A stretch of 64,000 nt of DNA from Pelagicoccus sp. SDUM812005 (GTDB lineage: Bacteria > Verrucomicrobiota > Verrucomicrobiia > Opitutales > Opitutaceae), in assembly GCF_031127875.1 (NCBI RefSeq), contig NZ_JARXIA010000007.1, positions 212,630 through 276,629 on the forward strand, in the 5' to 3' direction. Shown one piece after another: positions 7,744 to 16,684 of this stretch; the first letter of the stretch is position 1, and every line of letters starts with the position of its first letter. Under the pieces are notes generated by a model. It was not told the DNA's origin. It made no database searches and saw only the letters and a program-made list of their open reading frames with translations. The translations under genes and the position numbers were made by a program.

Positions 7744-10716
7744 ATGAAAAAATACCCCATACATGTCGCGTTCCCCTTTAGGAACGTTGTTTGCGGAGTT
7801 CTTGCAATTGGCGCGATCCAAGCCCCTAGGCTTCTAGCCCAAGGGGAGGAGCCAGAGGTCTTTGAGCTCTCTCCATTCACTGTCGATGCCGGTTCTGAAG
7901 ACGGCTATCGAGCCACCCAAACGCTCAGTGGTACACGGCTCAAGAGCGACTTGAAGGATGTCGGATCCTCTCTGACTATCTTCACCGAAGAGATCATGAA
8001 CGATCTCGCTGCGAACAGCATCGAGGATTTGCTGAACTATGCTCCGAATACGGACGTATTCGTAAACGAGCTCACAGACACGCAAGGGTTCGGAAACGAC
8101 TTTCTCAACCAGGACGTCAAGTACGTAACCCGAGGGGGAGCCACCACTATCGTGGGACAGAACTTCTTCCAGACGGGTATTCCGAATGACCGTTTCAACA
8201 CAGAGAGGCTAACGTTTACGCGAGGACCCAACGCCGTGCTCTTCGGTCTGGGCAATCCATCGGGCGCCTTCGTTTCCAGCACTAAGCAAGCAGGCGACAA
8301 GACCACGACCAGCATTGTTACCCAGATCGATGACCGCGGTTCTTTCCGCATCAATTTCGACCACAATCAGGTCCTGGTAGAGGACCGGCTTGCGATACGT
8401 TACTCGGGGCTACACGACGCCAGCAACCATTACCTGCCTGACGCGGAAGGTCTCAGCAAGCGTCATTTCGTGACCCTACGCTTCAAGCCCTTCGAGAAGA
8501 CTGTGCTTCGCGCGAACTACGAGCAGGGGACTATCGACAAGCCAGCAGTACGCCCTTGGCCGATCTTCGACGGCTACGGTCCATGGATCAAGGAAGGCCG
8601 TCCTACTCGCGCCACTCCAACCACCCCGAGGGTTGCTGGAATGGTAAACGATGGAGCTCGCGATATCATCTCCACGGCTTTCAGTCCTGGCGGAACGCAG
8701 ATTCCGACTCAGTCACTGCTAAATCAGGCCCGCAGTGAGACCCCGAGCCTAGCGACGGGATTCTTTCCTTCCGGGAACAAGCTTTCATCTATCGATGAGG
8801 ACATCTTCCCGATCTTCCATACCACTTTTGCGGGGCTCGCGGCTCGCTTGCATGACTACAATACTAAGTCGTTTTTCATCGAACAGCAGATCACCGATAG
8901 GATGTTCGTCGAGCTCGCTTACAACACTGTCGAGAACGACTACCGCTCCTTCAACGGTATGCGCGGCGGCGATGCGATGCTCCACTTCGACGTGAACGAG
9001 CAATTGCCGGACGGTAGCCCCAACCCGAACGTGGGACTTCCCTATGTGCAAGCTCGTCCGACGCTTATCGATGGGGACAACGAGCGAGAAGACATGCGGG
9101 CTATGGTCTCCTACGACCTCGACTTCACCCAGCGAGACGGCTGGGCCCAGCATCTGGGCCGTCACCAAATGGCAGTCTTCTTTGAGGACGGCAACGAGCA
9201 GTCCTGGTCGAGCAACAACGTGCATCGCAATATCACGCCGACCTTTCCAAACGTGCCGCAGAGCCGTATCACCCATGGATGGAACCAACTCTCCTACCGT
9301 TTCTACTTCGAACCTGAAACGGGTAAGCTCAGCACTGCAGCAGGTCGCCAAATTTTGGAGGCGCCCGTCATCTACGCCGGAGATCCGATACCCGAGGCGC
9401 ATCCCAGCGGCATCACCCCCGGTTTTGTTGCCCAGCAAGGGCCTAGCGTCAGAGATGTAGAAGTGAAAACGGAGGCCCTTGCCGTTCAAAGTTTCTTTTT
9501 GAATCGACGTCTCGTCGTCACCAACGGCTTCCGCGAAGACACGCAGACCTCTTGGGCTGGTGTGCCAGGAGATTTTACGGATCTGCGAGATGCGGATTTG
9601 AACAACGTCAATCCGAGAACGCTTAATCCACGCGAGCTCTTTGCGGGCGAACCGGACAAGCAGATCAAACGCGGCGGCAGTACCGCGAGCCAAGGAGTGG
9701 TCTTTCACGCGACTCCGTTCATGAGCTTGAGCTACAATACGTCGAACAACCTGTCGATCACCGCGAACACCTACGACCTCTATGGGAACCTCCTTCCCAA
9801 CACGCAGGGAGATGGAGAGGATTTCAGCGTCAAGTTCGACATTTTAGATAGGAAGATGTATCTGGATTTCACCTACTACACGAATTCCACGGTAGACAAG
9901 CTCGACGACATTCGTGAAACCCCAGCGGGCAGCTTCCTGCAAGTTCGCGATATTTGGAACACTCTTTTCAATGAAACGGGCGACGTTAAGTTCCAATCGC
10001 CTCCTTACGCGACCATCGGATCGGTCTGGCGTGACCGCGCGAGCACTACTGCTAAAGGCTGGGAGTTCTCGATGACGGCGAAGCCGGTCAAAGGCTGGAA
10101 CGTTCAACTAAACGGCAGTAAACGTGGCAATAGTACCACTACCGAACGTGGCGTGGTAACGCGGCAGTACATGAATGAATATCTGCCGATTATCAAAGCC
10201 AACAGTACGTGGATGAATTACGTGTCGGAAGACGGTCAAGGTCGTCTTGTTTCCGAAATCGTTGCTGAGCTTGAGGAGACGCTGCGAAATTTCGATCGCA
10301 TCAAGGATCTTCCAGCTGACGTCTTCGCGCCGAACTGGACGGCGAACTTGATCACCTCTTACCGCTTCAATAAGGAATCCCGTTTTAAGGGATTTTCCAT
10401 CGGCGGTAGCATGAACATGCGCGGCAAGACCATCAACGGCTTTGGGGTGGACTCGAACGGAGACGTGTTGCCCGACAAGCCCTTTTACGCTCCCGGTTAC
10501 GAGATCTTCGGCACTTGGTTTGGATACGATCGGAAGATCCTCAACGACAAGGTAAAGTGGAAGTTTCAGGTGAATGTCATTAACCTTTTCGACAACTATA
10601 CGGTTCACCCGCTTCGTTCCATCGATACGCAAGATGGAAACAACACGCCAAGCGTCGCCTTGTATACCTTGCGTGAGCCTAGGACGGTTCGGATAACAAA
10701 CACCTTTTCTTTCTAG
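7744..10716 (+). CDS. TonB-dependent receptor, second of a tandem pair
   Basis: Outer-membrane TonB-dependent importer of 990 residues. The signal peptide (MKKYPIHVAF..., cleavage near RLLAQ) is followed by EVFELSPFTVDAGSEDGYRA, a plug with GTRLKSDLKDVGSSLTIFTE and FTRGPNAVLFGLGNPSG, and a barrel ending in TNTFSF. It is highly similar along its whole length to the product of 4421-7384 and must derive from a tandem duplication. At the DNA level wobble positions differ widely, but short stretches are identical (for example around 6389 and 9721, encoding MSLSYNTSNN). Candidate operator C precedes it and a terminator follows. A divided-labour pair for two chain lengths or sulfation patterns is possible but unproven. 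Confidence 0.94.
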   Translation: MKKYPIHVAFPFRNVVCGVLAIGAIQAPRLLAQGEEPEVFELSPFTVDAGSEDGYRATQTLSGTRLKSDLKDVGSSLTIFTEEIMNDLAANSIEDLLNYAPNTDVFVNELTDTQGFGNDFLNQDVKYVTRGGATTIVGQNFFQTGIPNDRFNTERLTFTRGPNAVLFGLGNPSGAFVSSTKQAGDKTTTSIVTQIDDRGSFRINFDHNQVLVEDRLAIRYSGLHDASNHYLPDAEGLSKRHFVTLRFKPFEKTVLRANYEQGTIDKPAVRPWPIFDGYGPWIKEGRPTRATPTTPRVAGMVNDGARDIISTAFSPGGTQIPTQSLLNQARSETPSLATGFFPSGNKLSSIDEDIFPIFHTTFAGLAARLHDYNTKSFFIEQQITDRMFVELAYNTVENDYRSFNGMRGGDAMLHFDVNEQLPDGSPNPNVGLPYVQARPTLIDGDNEREDMRAMVSYDLDFTQRDGWAQHLGRHQMAVFFEDGNEQSWSSNNVHRNITPTFPNVPQSRITHGWNQLSYRFYFEPETGKLSTAAGRQILEAPVIYAGDPIPEAHPSGITPGFVAQQGPSVRDVEVKTEALAVQSFFLNRRLVVTNGFREDTQTSWAGVPGDFTDLRDADLNNVNPRTLNPRELFAGEPDKQIKRGGSTASQGVVFHATPFMSLSYNTSNNLSITANTYDLYGNLLPNTQGDGEDFSVKFDILDRKMYLDFTYYTNSTVDKLDDIRETPAGSFLQVRDIWNTLFNETGDVKFQSPPYATIGSVWRDRASTTAKGWEFSMTAKPVKGWNVQLNGSKRGNSTTTERGVVTRQYMNEYLPIIKANSTWMNYVSEDGQGRLVSEIVAELEETLRNFDRIKDLPADVFAPNWTANLITSYRFNKESRFKGFSIGGSMNMRGKTINGFGVDSNGDVLPDKPFYAPGYEIFGTWFGYDRKILNDKVKWKFQVNVINLFDNYTVHPLRSIDTQDGNNTPSVALYTLREPRTVRITNTFSF

Positions 10717-10742
10717 CAGAAATCTAGGCTTCTGTTTTTTTG

Positions 10743-10773
10743 AAGCAGCGGTCCTGGTGGCCGCTGCTTTTTT
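10743..10773 (+). terminator. rho-independent terminator after second TonB receptor
   Basis: AAGCAGCGG and CCGCTGCTT pair across a 9-base loop and run into TTTTTT. It lies 27 bases after the receptor stop codon. Confidence 0.88.
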
Positions 10774-10804
10774 GTATTCGAAGTACGGTGACGCACTTAA
10801 GGAG

Positions 10805-10817
10805 ACTGACTGTCCGC
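10805..10817. promoter_or_regulatory. candidate operator, site D
   Basis: ACTGACTGTCCGC; its reverse complement GCGGACAGTCAGT matches site C at 12 of 13 positions. It lies 189 bp upstream of the start at 11006, the same distance as site C from its gene. A run of nine C follows at 10865-10873. Confidence 0.5.
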
Positions 10818-11005
10818 GTTGGGCGGCCTTTCTTTATTGACCCAAGTTTGGGACCTTGTTTTTGCCCCCCCCCTCTCTCGGCTGATTCGAGAATTCCGCT
10901 GTGCCCAGACCGTTGCGCTCGCTCGAACGTCGATGCGTGAATCTTGGGTTTAGTTCCAACAATATCTTCAAAGTGCAGCAATTGTCGCCGCTGCGAGTTA
11001 ATGTT

Positions 11006-12148
11006 ATGACCCTTCTGAAAGAAACAAGAATCATCGTATTATTGCTGGCCGCTGTGGTAGCGTTCACTGTCGGGTATCAATATCTGGGAAAAAGCGAAGA
11101 AAGCCTATTGTCGTACGAAGAGAAGATAAGTGGTGAAGTAAAACCAGGTACCTCCCTCCCTGCTGATACTCAGAGGCGCGAATTGGACCCTGCCTTTATT
11201 TCGGACCTAGAGGCCGCCTTTGCCGGTTTGATTGATCGTGACGACGAACATAGCGAATACGACTTGCATTTATTGATTCAGGAGATGACCCCCTCCGAGT
11301 TGGAGGCCTACCTTGAGGCGATCAGGCGGATTAAGGTCGAATCTTATCGAACGAGGGCGGAAATTGCCTTGCACTACCGTTGGCTTGAGTGGGATCCAGA
11401 TGAGTCTCTTCAGCACGCGCTAGAAACGTGGGACCATGAAATTGCGGATACGTGGTTCGATGTTCTTGTGAGGCGCTATGCTGAGCTTTCCCCAAGAGAA
11501 TCTATTGCTTGGTTGAAGCGGTCCTCCGATCCACTCGTAGTAAGCCGCTTCGCCAAGTACGCCAGCCAGGCTACGATTGGGATGGCCCCTCATGATCTGT
11601 CCTTTGCGACGGAGACACTTTCGCTTATAGAGGACCCGGAACTTCGAAGCAGATCCGTAGCCGCAATCGCATACAACATGGATCGATCGGAGGCTGAGCG
11701 GTGGCGCGGACGGTTGGAGCGGTCAGATGACCGCAACAGTGTCTCGCTGCAGGTTGCTTCGCTGCTGATGGAAGAGAGTCCCGTTGAAGCCTTGGACTTA
11801 TTGCTGGAGCTGGAGCAGACTTCTGACCCCTTGAGGGAGCAATTGGCAGCCGTAGGACTGCAAAAGCTGATCGAATCGGAACCGGGGCTCATCGAGCACT
11901 ACTTTTCTAAGTTCAAATTTCCTCCTGCTGAAATCGGAGCCTTCGTCCAGCTGATGTTTCAGCAGATGTTATCAAATGACGAGTCATCCGCTCTCAGTTG
12001 GGCGGAGGAGCTGGAGGCTGATGGTCTGATGGATGACGCGACCCGTTTTGGGATTATGCATCAGCTCAAGCAGAGACATCCTCAACTTGCTCAGGTTTGG
12101 CGGGACCGGATTCAGGACCCCGCAGTACTCGAAGAACCAGATCGCTAA
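11006..12148 (+). CDS. membrane-anchored helical-repeat protein of unknown function
   Basis: Not recognised as a named family. The 380 residues start with a single hydrophobic segment (IIVLLLAAVVAFTVGYQYL) that could be an uncleaved anchor. The rest looks all-helical and rich in Glu, Leu and Trp, with repeated short units (for example RRYAELSPRESIAWLKRS and QVASLLMEESPVEALDLLL) suggestive of TPR- or HEAT-like pairs of helices. The start at 11006 is preferred over an ORF extension to 10901, because the extra 35 residues are basic and precede the anchor. It lies between candidate operator D and the unknown secreted protein at 12217, 68 bases upstream of it, so the two may be cotranscribed. A periplasmic scaffold role is a guess. 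Confidence 0.75.
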   Translation: MTLLKETRIIVLLLAAVVAFTVGYQYLGKSEESLLSYEEKISGEVKPGTSLPADTQRRELDPAFISDLEAAFAGLIDRDDEHSEYDLHLLIQEMTPSELEAYLEAIRRIKVESYRTRAEIALHYRWLEWDPDESLQHALETWDHEIADTWFDVLVRRYAELSPRESIAWLKRSSDPLVVSRFAKYASQATIGMAPHDLSFATETLSLIEDPELRSRSVAAIAYNMDRSEAERWRGRLERSDDRNSVSLQVASLLMEESPVEALDLLLELEQTSDPLREQLAAVGLQKLIESEPGLIEHYFSKFKFPPAEIGAFVQLMFQQMLSNDESSALSWAEELEADGLMDDATRFGIMHQLKQRHPQLAQVWRDRIQDPAVLEEPDR

Positions 12149-12216
12149 GCGTTGTGGAGCCCGCTTTCGGCTAGGAATGCCTCTTCTGTTAGTAACATAC
12201 GAAAATACCCAAAACT

Positions 12217-13524
12217 ATGAAAATCATTAGGAATACAGCCTTGCTTGGCTTCACTGCGCTAGCCTTTCAGCTATCGTACGCCCGTGACGTAATTGCGCCC
12301 GCTGACCCATCTATAACAAGTCACACTCTCAGTTATAAAGGTTCAGTACTCGGTATTGCGGAAAACGCTGGAGGGATGATCAACCGATTTCGTATCGACG
12401 GCAGCATCGATCTCATGGGTCCTGAAGTGGATCGTGCGGGTCGCGGTGGTCAGATCGCAACGAGAGACAAGCTACACCGGCTTCGCTACAACCCCACGCA
12501 AGCTGGATTTCACGAATACCTTGGCACCCCCTCTGACATTACAGTGAGTCAGGGCGGCACGCGACTGACCGTAAACGATCGGCCCTGCGCTCTTTGGCAT
12601 GGCGATGGTCGATTTGACTATATTCGCTGGGAAAATATTGGAGCCGACCCCTATGGAAACGATGGCGGCGATAGCGACGTCGACGGAATCGACGAGGAGA
12701 ACCTCGAGGGAAAGCAGAACACTGAAGTCAAAAGCGAATTCAACTTTTGGGCCGAGTATAAGCTAATGGATACAGAGGATTGGGTCCATGATCTTGCGGT
12801 TTTCCGCTGTTCCACGAGATTCAGTTACGTGCGGGATCCTATACATTGCATAAGGCAGTTCAATAAGGTTTACAGCCCGCACATCGGAAATATCACCGAT
12901 ATGTCGAATCACAAACCAGATGGCGTGCATCCAGATCATCGATACGACCTAGCGAACCAAGTTAGTATCTTTGCTATGCGCTTCGACCGTGACCGATCGC
13001 CGTTTACCCATACCCGCTGGATCAACGAAAATGGTGACTGGATGGTGAGACATCGTACCGGGGGATTTGAATGGCGCGTAAATATTGAGAACAACGAAGA
13101 TGTACGTAGCCGCTCCACAGTGCCTTGGGACGGCGGGGATCGCGATACCTCCAGTCCCCACAACTTTGATGGCAAGCGACTTATCGTTTTGGCGCAGAGT
13201 GCATTGATCGGTGGGCCTCTGAAAGCTCTTGGAATTTACACTCCTGATTCAGGCAAAAACAAACTCAACGTAATCGGCCGGGATCGCGGTACTGGCAAGC
13301 TGCTCTACAGGGACCGCCGCGTTTACGGAATGGACCTCGCGGACGAGACGAGAACGGCTAGCCTCGAAAAGGCGGGCGTGAATATTGCGTCCTTGGGCGT
13401 GATGAATCCTGGTCAGCTTATCGCTCTAAACGCTTACGAATCGGTGCGTCACGAGACGTATCTTTTGGTAGGGAATCCCAAGCAGATTAGAGAAGTTGTA
13501 GAGCAGAATCTAGAGGGCCTTTGA
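12217..13524 (+). CDS. secreted protein of unknown function
   Basis: The 435 residues begin with a signal peptide (MKIIRNTALLGFTALAFQLSYA). The mature part has no motif I can name. It looks like a beta-rich protein: early segment SYKGSVLGIAENAGGMINRF, an aspartate-rich stretch GNDGGDSDVDGIDEENLEG near residues 146-165 that could bind calcium, and conserved-looking aromatic/His-rich segments further on. The opening, in which a persistent beta-sandwich seems to report on a state without an obvious catalytic pair, loosely recalls the other unknown at 34889. It ends just before a strong terminator and is probably the last gene of a unit starting at 11006. Its location among glycan genes suggests a periplasmic glycan-related role only by association. 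Confidence 0.8.
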   Translation: MKIIRNTALLGFTALAFQLSYARDVIAPADPSITSHTLSYKGSVLGIAENAGGMINRFRIDGSIDLMGPEVDRAGRGGQIATRDKLHRLRYNPTQAGFHEYLGTPSDITVSQGGTRLTVNDRPCALWHGDGRFDYIRWENIGADPYGNDGGDSDVDGIDEENLEGKQNTEVKSEFNFWAEYKLMDTEDWVHDLAVFRCSTRFSYVRDPIHCIRQFNKVYSPHIGNITDMSNHKPDGVHPDHRYDLANQVSIFAMRFDRDRSPFTHTRWINENGDWMVRHRTGGFEWRVNIENNEDVRSRSTVPWDGGDRDTSSPHNFDGKRLIVLAQSALIGGPLKALGIYTPDSGKNKLNVIGRDRGTGKLLYRDRRVYGMDLADETRTASLEKAGVNIASLGVMNPGQLIALNAYESVRHETYLLVGNPKQIREVVEQNLEGL

Positions 13525-13579
13525 GCCTTGTATTCCTAGCGGGCCCCATGGGGCTAGTGATCGGATTCAATTTCGGTTT

Positions 13580-13611
13580 AACGTCGCCTCAGGCAAGAGG
13601 CGGCGTTTTTT
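13580..13611 (+). terminator. rho-independent terminator
   Basis: AACGTCGCCTC, a 6-base loop and GAGGCGGCGTT form an 11-bp stem with one mismatch, followed by TTTT. It closes the 11006-13524 unit. The remainder of 13525-13865 has no gene; a 16-bp palindrome at 13680-13695 is described under findings. Confidence 0.92.
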
Positions 13612-13865
13612 CGTTTTGCCGGTATGCCTCCTCAATCTTTGGGCTGTTTAAGCAAATCGGTGAGGATGTCGCATTCCGGAAATGCATGTGCATTTGGTGT
13701 ATGCAGTTCGTGAAGCTTGAAAACTTGTCGGCTAGGATGTGCAGTTCTTTCTCACCCCTACGCCTCAGTAAGTCCGCTGGTAAGTCCCTTGATGGGCGGC
13801 GGAGTTCGTGCGGGCGTATTTTTCAGATTTCCCAGTTTCAACCCCGCTTATCTCATACAATACAC

Positions 13866-14405
13866 ATGACAGATGACTCTTCGGAGCAGCAACGTTGGTT
13901 TAGGGAGCAGCTTGAGCCCCACGAGAGCAAGTTGCGAGCTTGGCTCCGGAGCCGTTTCCCATCCGAGCTCGACGTGGACGACATTATTCAGGAGTCATAT
14001 CTAAAGGTGCTGCGGGCGAAGGAGGGAGTCGTTATGGAAAACCCGAAAGCCTTTTGGTTCGCGACTGCCAGGAACCTGGCCTTGGACCATGTGCGCCATC
14101 CGAGGCTTGCGAGGACAGAACACATGGACCGAGAGGAGTATCTGGAATTTGAGGACAATAGCTTGAGCGTTCCGGAGACAGTGTCGCGCAACCAAGAGCT
14201 GGAGATTCTTACTCGGGCGGTGCAATCCTTGCCAAAGCGATGCCGTCAAGTTGTCACTCTGGCTAAGATCTATGGATTGTCGCAGAGGGAGGTGGCTCGT
14301 AAGCTCGGTATTTCTGAGAACACTGTCTCGAACCAACTGACGATTGGTGTGCGGAAGTGCGTGGACTTCGCGGTCGTCTACCGCGGAGGGAAAGGTTGTA
14401 TTTGA
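13866..14405 (+). CDS. ECF-type RNA polymerase sigma factor
   Basis: A 179-residue sigma-70 family protein of the extracytoplasmic-function type, directing transcription in response to an envelope signal. Region 2 is visible as LRAWLRSRFPSELDVDDIIQESYLKVLRA and ARNLALDHVRHPR. Region 4 is visible as LPKRCRQVVTLAKIYGLSQREVARKLGISENTVSNQL, containing the helix-turn-helix. The start at 13866 gives the normal length for the family; the open frame extends upstream through the terminator at 13580 and that part is not coding. Its TGA stop overlaps the ATG of the FecR-like gene by one base (TGATG), a sign of translational coupling. With FecR and the STN-domain receptor it forms a classic cell-surface signalling set, whose target is probably that receptor. 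Confidence 0.93.
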   Translation: MTDDSSEQQRWFREQLEPHESKLRAWLRSRFPSELDVDDIIQESYLKVLRAKEGVVMENPKAFWFATARNLALDHVRHPRLARTEHMDREEYLEFEDNSLSVPETVSRNQELEILTRAVQSLPKRCRQVVTLAKIYGLSQREVARKLGISENTVSNQLTIGVRKCVDFAVVYRGGKGCI

Positions 14406-15502
14406 TGAATGAGAAAGACTCCGACTCAGAGGATTTAGACCGGATATCGGACGTGGCTGCGTCTTGGGTCGCGAAAGAGCAGAAAGGATTCTCGGCCGAG
14501 GAGCAGGATGGGTTTTTCCAGTGGCTGGCGGAGGATCGCAGGCATGGCGAACGCTACGCCCACTACAAGAAGGGTTGGAAAGCTTTTGATCTATTGTCAG
14601 AGTGGCGACCTGAGCACAGCTCGGATCCGAATCCGGATCTTCTCGATTCTGTATCCCCGCGTCGGTGGTGGATTCCGCTGTCTGCCGGTGCGGTGGCCGT
14701 GGCTGCGGCGTTGGCGTTGTTCATCTTGGTTTCCACTTATAACTCGCCTGCTAAGGGGCCTGCGAGGGGGGTGGAAGAGCTCCACATTGTGGCTCAGGAT
14801 TACGTTCATCAGGTTTTGAGCGATGGCAGTGAAATTGACATGCGTGAAGGGGCGGCAGTGTCTATCGAGTTCGGTGACGCTGCCCGTTTTGTGCGATTAT
14901 TGGAGGGGGAAGTGCATTTCACCGTCTCCAAGGATCCTGACTGGCCTTTTATCGTTGGAGTAGGAGATAGGGAGGTGAGGGCAATTGGTACCGCATTCAA
15001 CTTGAAGATCGATAGCGGGCAACTCGAGGTGCTCGTCACGGAAGGCAAGATTAGCTTGGAGAACGTGGCGGTGGAACCAGAATCGTTGCCATTCGTATCA
15101 GCACCTGAAAAGGGTGTGGTTGAGGATGCTCCGAGAAAAGGGGCGAAAGGCAGTGTGTTGGCCTACATGAGCTACGGCCAAAAATCTACCGTATCACTCA
15201 AGTCTGACCGCGATGAGAAGCCCATTCTGCAAAACCTCGAAGCAGTCGAGATAGCTTCCATCTTAGACTGGAAGCATGAGCTTTGGAAATTCGATGGGGT
15301 TCCGCTCGCGGAGATCGTGGCGCGCTTCAACCAGCGCAACGAAACCAAGCTGCATCTGGCGGATGGTTCGCTTGCGCATTTGCCGATCGTCGCGTCGATC
15401 CGCTCCAACGAAGTCGAAAGCCTCGTGCGGTTGCTTGACCTTTCGTTGAACATTGAAGTGGAGCGCAAAAGTAACGGTTCGATATGGCTACGGGAAAAAT
15501 GA
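14405..15502 (+). CDS. FecR-family anti-sigma factor / sigma regulator
   Basis: Inner-membrane regulator of 365 residues that would relay a signal from the receptor to the ECF sigma factor. The N-terminal cytoplasmic part has the DUF4880-like helix motif (ASWVAKEQKGFSAEEQDGFFQWLAED...H). One membrane segment follows at about residues 90-115 (AGAVAVAAALALFILVS). The FecR beta-domain (LSDGSEIDMREGAAVSIEF, VRLLEGEVHFTV, AIGTAFNLK) lies at roughly 125-225, and a C-terminal STN-like module ends the protein. The start codon overlaps the sigma stop by one base. A 252-base gap follows before the STN-TonB receptor; I see no gene or clear terminator in it. Confidence 0.92.
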   Translation: MNEKDSDSEDLDRISDVAASWVAKEQKGFSAEEQDGFFQWLAEDRRHGERYAHYKKGWKAFDLLSEWRPEHSSDPNPDLLDSVSPRRWWIPLSAGAVAVAAALALFILVSTYNSPAKGPARGVEELHIVAQDYVHQVLSDGSEIDMREGAAVSIEFGDAARFVRLLEGEVHFTVSKDPDWPFIVGVGDREVRAIGTAFNLKIDSGQLEVLVTEGKISLENVAVEPESLPFVSAPEKGVVEDAPRKGAKGSVLAYMSYGQKSTVSLKSDRDEKPILQNLEAVEIASILDWKHELWKFDGVPLAEIVARFNQRNETKLHLADGSLAHLPIVASIRSNEVESLVRLLDLSLNIEVERKSNGSIWLREK

Positions 15503-15754
15503 CTACATTTTCTCAAAAGACCAGTCGTTCGAAGAATCTGTGTGCTGTCGTGTTTGTTGAAGTTGTATCTAAAAGGTCGATAGCTGAAGGCGCTTCGAAA
15601 AACTGAAAAAAGATGGTTCAATTTTTTAGTGATGACCTGTGAGTCAGTGGTTTAGGATCTAATATTAAAAAGTAGAAAAAATTATTGGTGTAAAGTGCCG
15701 CGAGTCCCGTCTTGGAGCGAGACAAGTATGCGCTGATGACCATATCTCGTATTT

Positions 15755-16642
15755 TTGGAAAAGTATTTCTCACCCCGCTTACCCCGCGTTCTGAAGAGAG
15801 TTTTAGGCGGCGCATCGCTTTGGGCGTTGGCGCTATTCCTCGGTATTGCTCCGACTCTAGGGGCGGAAGATATGAGGTATTTCAATGTGCCTGCGGGGTG
15901 GGCGGTCGACACGCTCAAGGAGGTTTCGGAACAGGGGGAGTCTCAGTTTCTGTACATAGAGAGAATGTTGGAAAGGGTGCGTACCAAGAAGGTGCATGGG
16001 CACTATTCACTGCGAGAAGTTCTGGATCGGATGTTGGAGGACACCCAAATAGAGGCCGTCCGGGATAGTGTAACGGGGGCGTACTACATACGCAAAAGGA
16101 CAGCGGAGATCTTAGCTAATGAAGGTTCTCCGAAGGGGAGGGAAGGAGGGATGAACACAATACAAACTAAAGATATGATGACTTTAAAAACCAAACTAAG
16201 AAAACTAGGAAAATACATATTACCCCCCTTTGTCGCAGCCTCCTCGTTGGTTGCTCAGGATAATGAAGACTCAGATGTATTTGAACTTTCGCCGTTCACC
16301 GTGGATGCAGGTGACGAGGCGGGATACCGAGCGACCTCCACCCTTGCTGGTTCTCGCCTGAACATGAGGTTGAAGGATGTAGGGTCCGCGATCTCGGTCA
16401 TGACGAAGGAGCTCATGAATGATGTGGGAGCGACGGATGCCGGTACGCTATTATCCTACGGACTGAACACCGAAGTTGCATCGGGAGATCAAGGTAACTT
16501 TTCCAATTCCATCAGGTCAAACGGCTCCTACTCCTCCCAGGAGACAAGGCGTAACCCACAGAGCGGTCAAAGAATTCGAGGATTGGCTGAAGCGACGTTG
16601 ACCCGCGACTATTTCCTCACGGACATACCATTTGACGGATAA
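15755..16642 (+). pseudogene. STN-domain TonB-dependent receptor, N-terminal part, interrupted by in-frame TAA
   Basis: Signal peptide (VLGGASLWALALFLGIAPTLG) from a TTG start at 15755, the only start candidate after the in-frame TGA at 15737. An STN (secretin/TonB short N-terminal) domain follows at about residues 38-115, the module that talks to FecR. Then comes a second signal-peptide-like stretch (LGKYILPPFVAASSLVAQ), the DVFELSPFTVDAG signature and the first half of the plug. The frame ends at TAA (16640-16642), where an aromatic residue is expected: PFDG-stop-NTESVTISRGPNS continues in the same frame. The receptor is therefore split by a single nonsense codon. A further ATG at 16151, with GGGAGG eight bases upstream, could start a receptor without the STN domain. 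Confidence 0.85.
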
Positions 16643-16684
16643 AACACGGAATCGGTTACGATAAGCAGGGGCCCTAATTCCCTG

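Noticed and set aside
10865..10873. C9 tract as a phase-variation switch
   Set aside because: It lies outside any gene, more than 130 bases before the next start, and not at promoter spacing that I can define.
16640..16642. Programmed readthrough or selenocysteine-like recoding of TAA
   Set aside because: TAA is not a known selenocysteine or pyrrolysine codon, the next base is A, and no recoding hairpin was seen; a mutation or sequence error is simpler.
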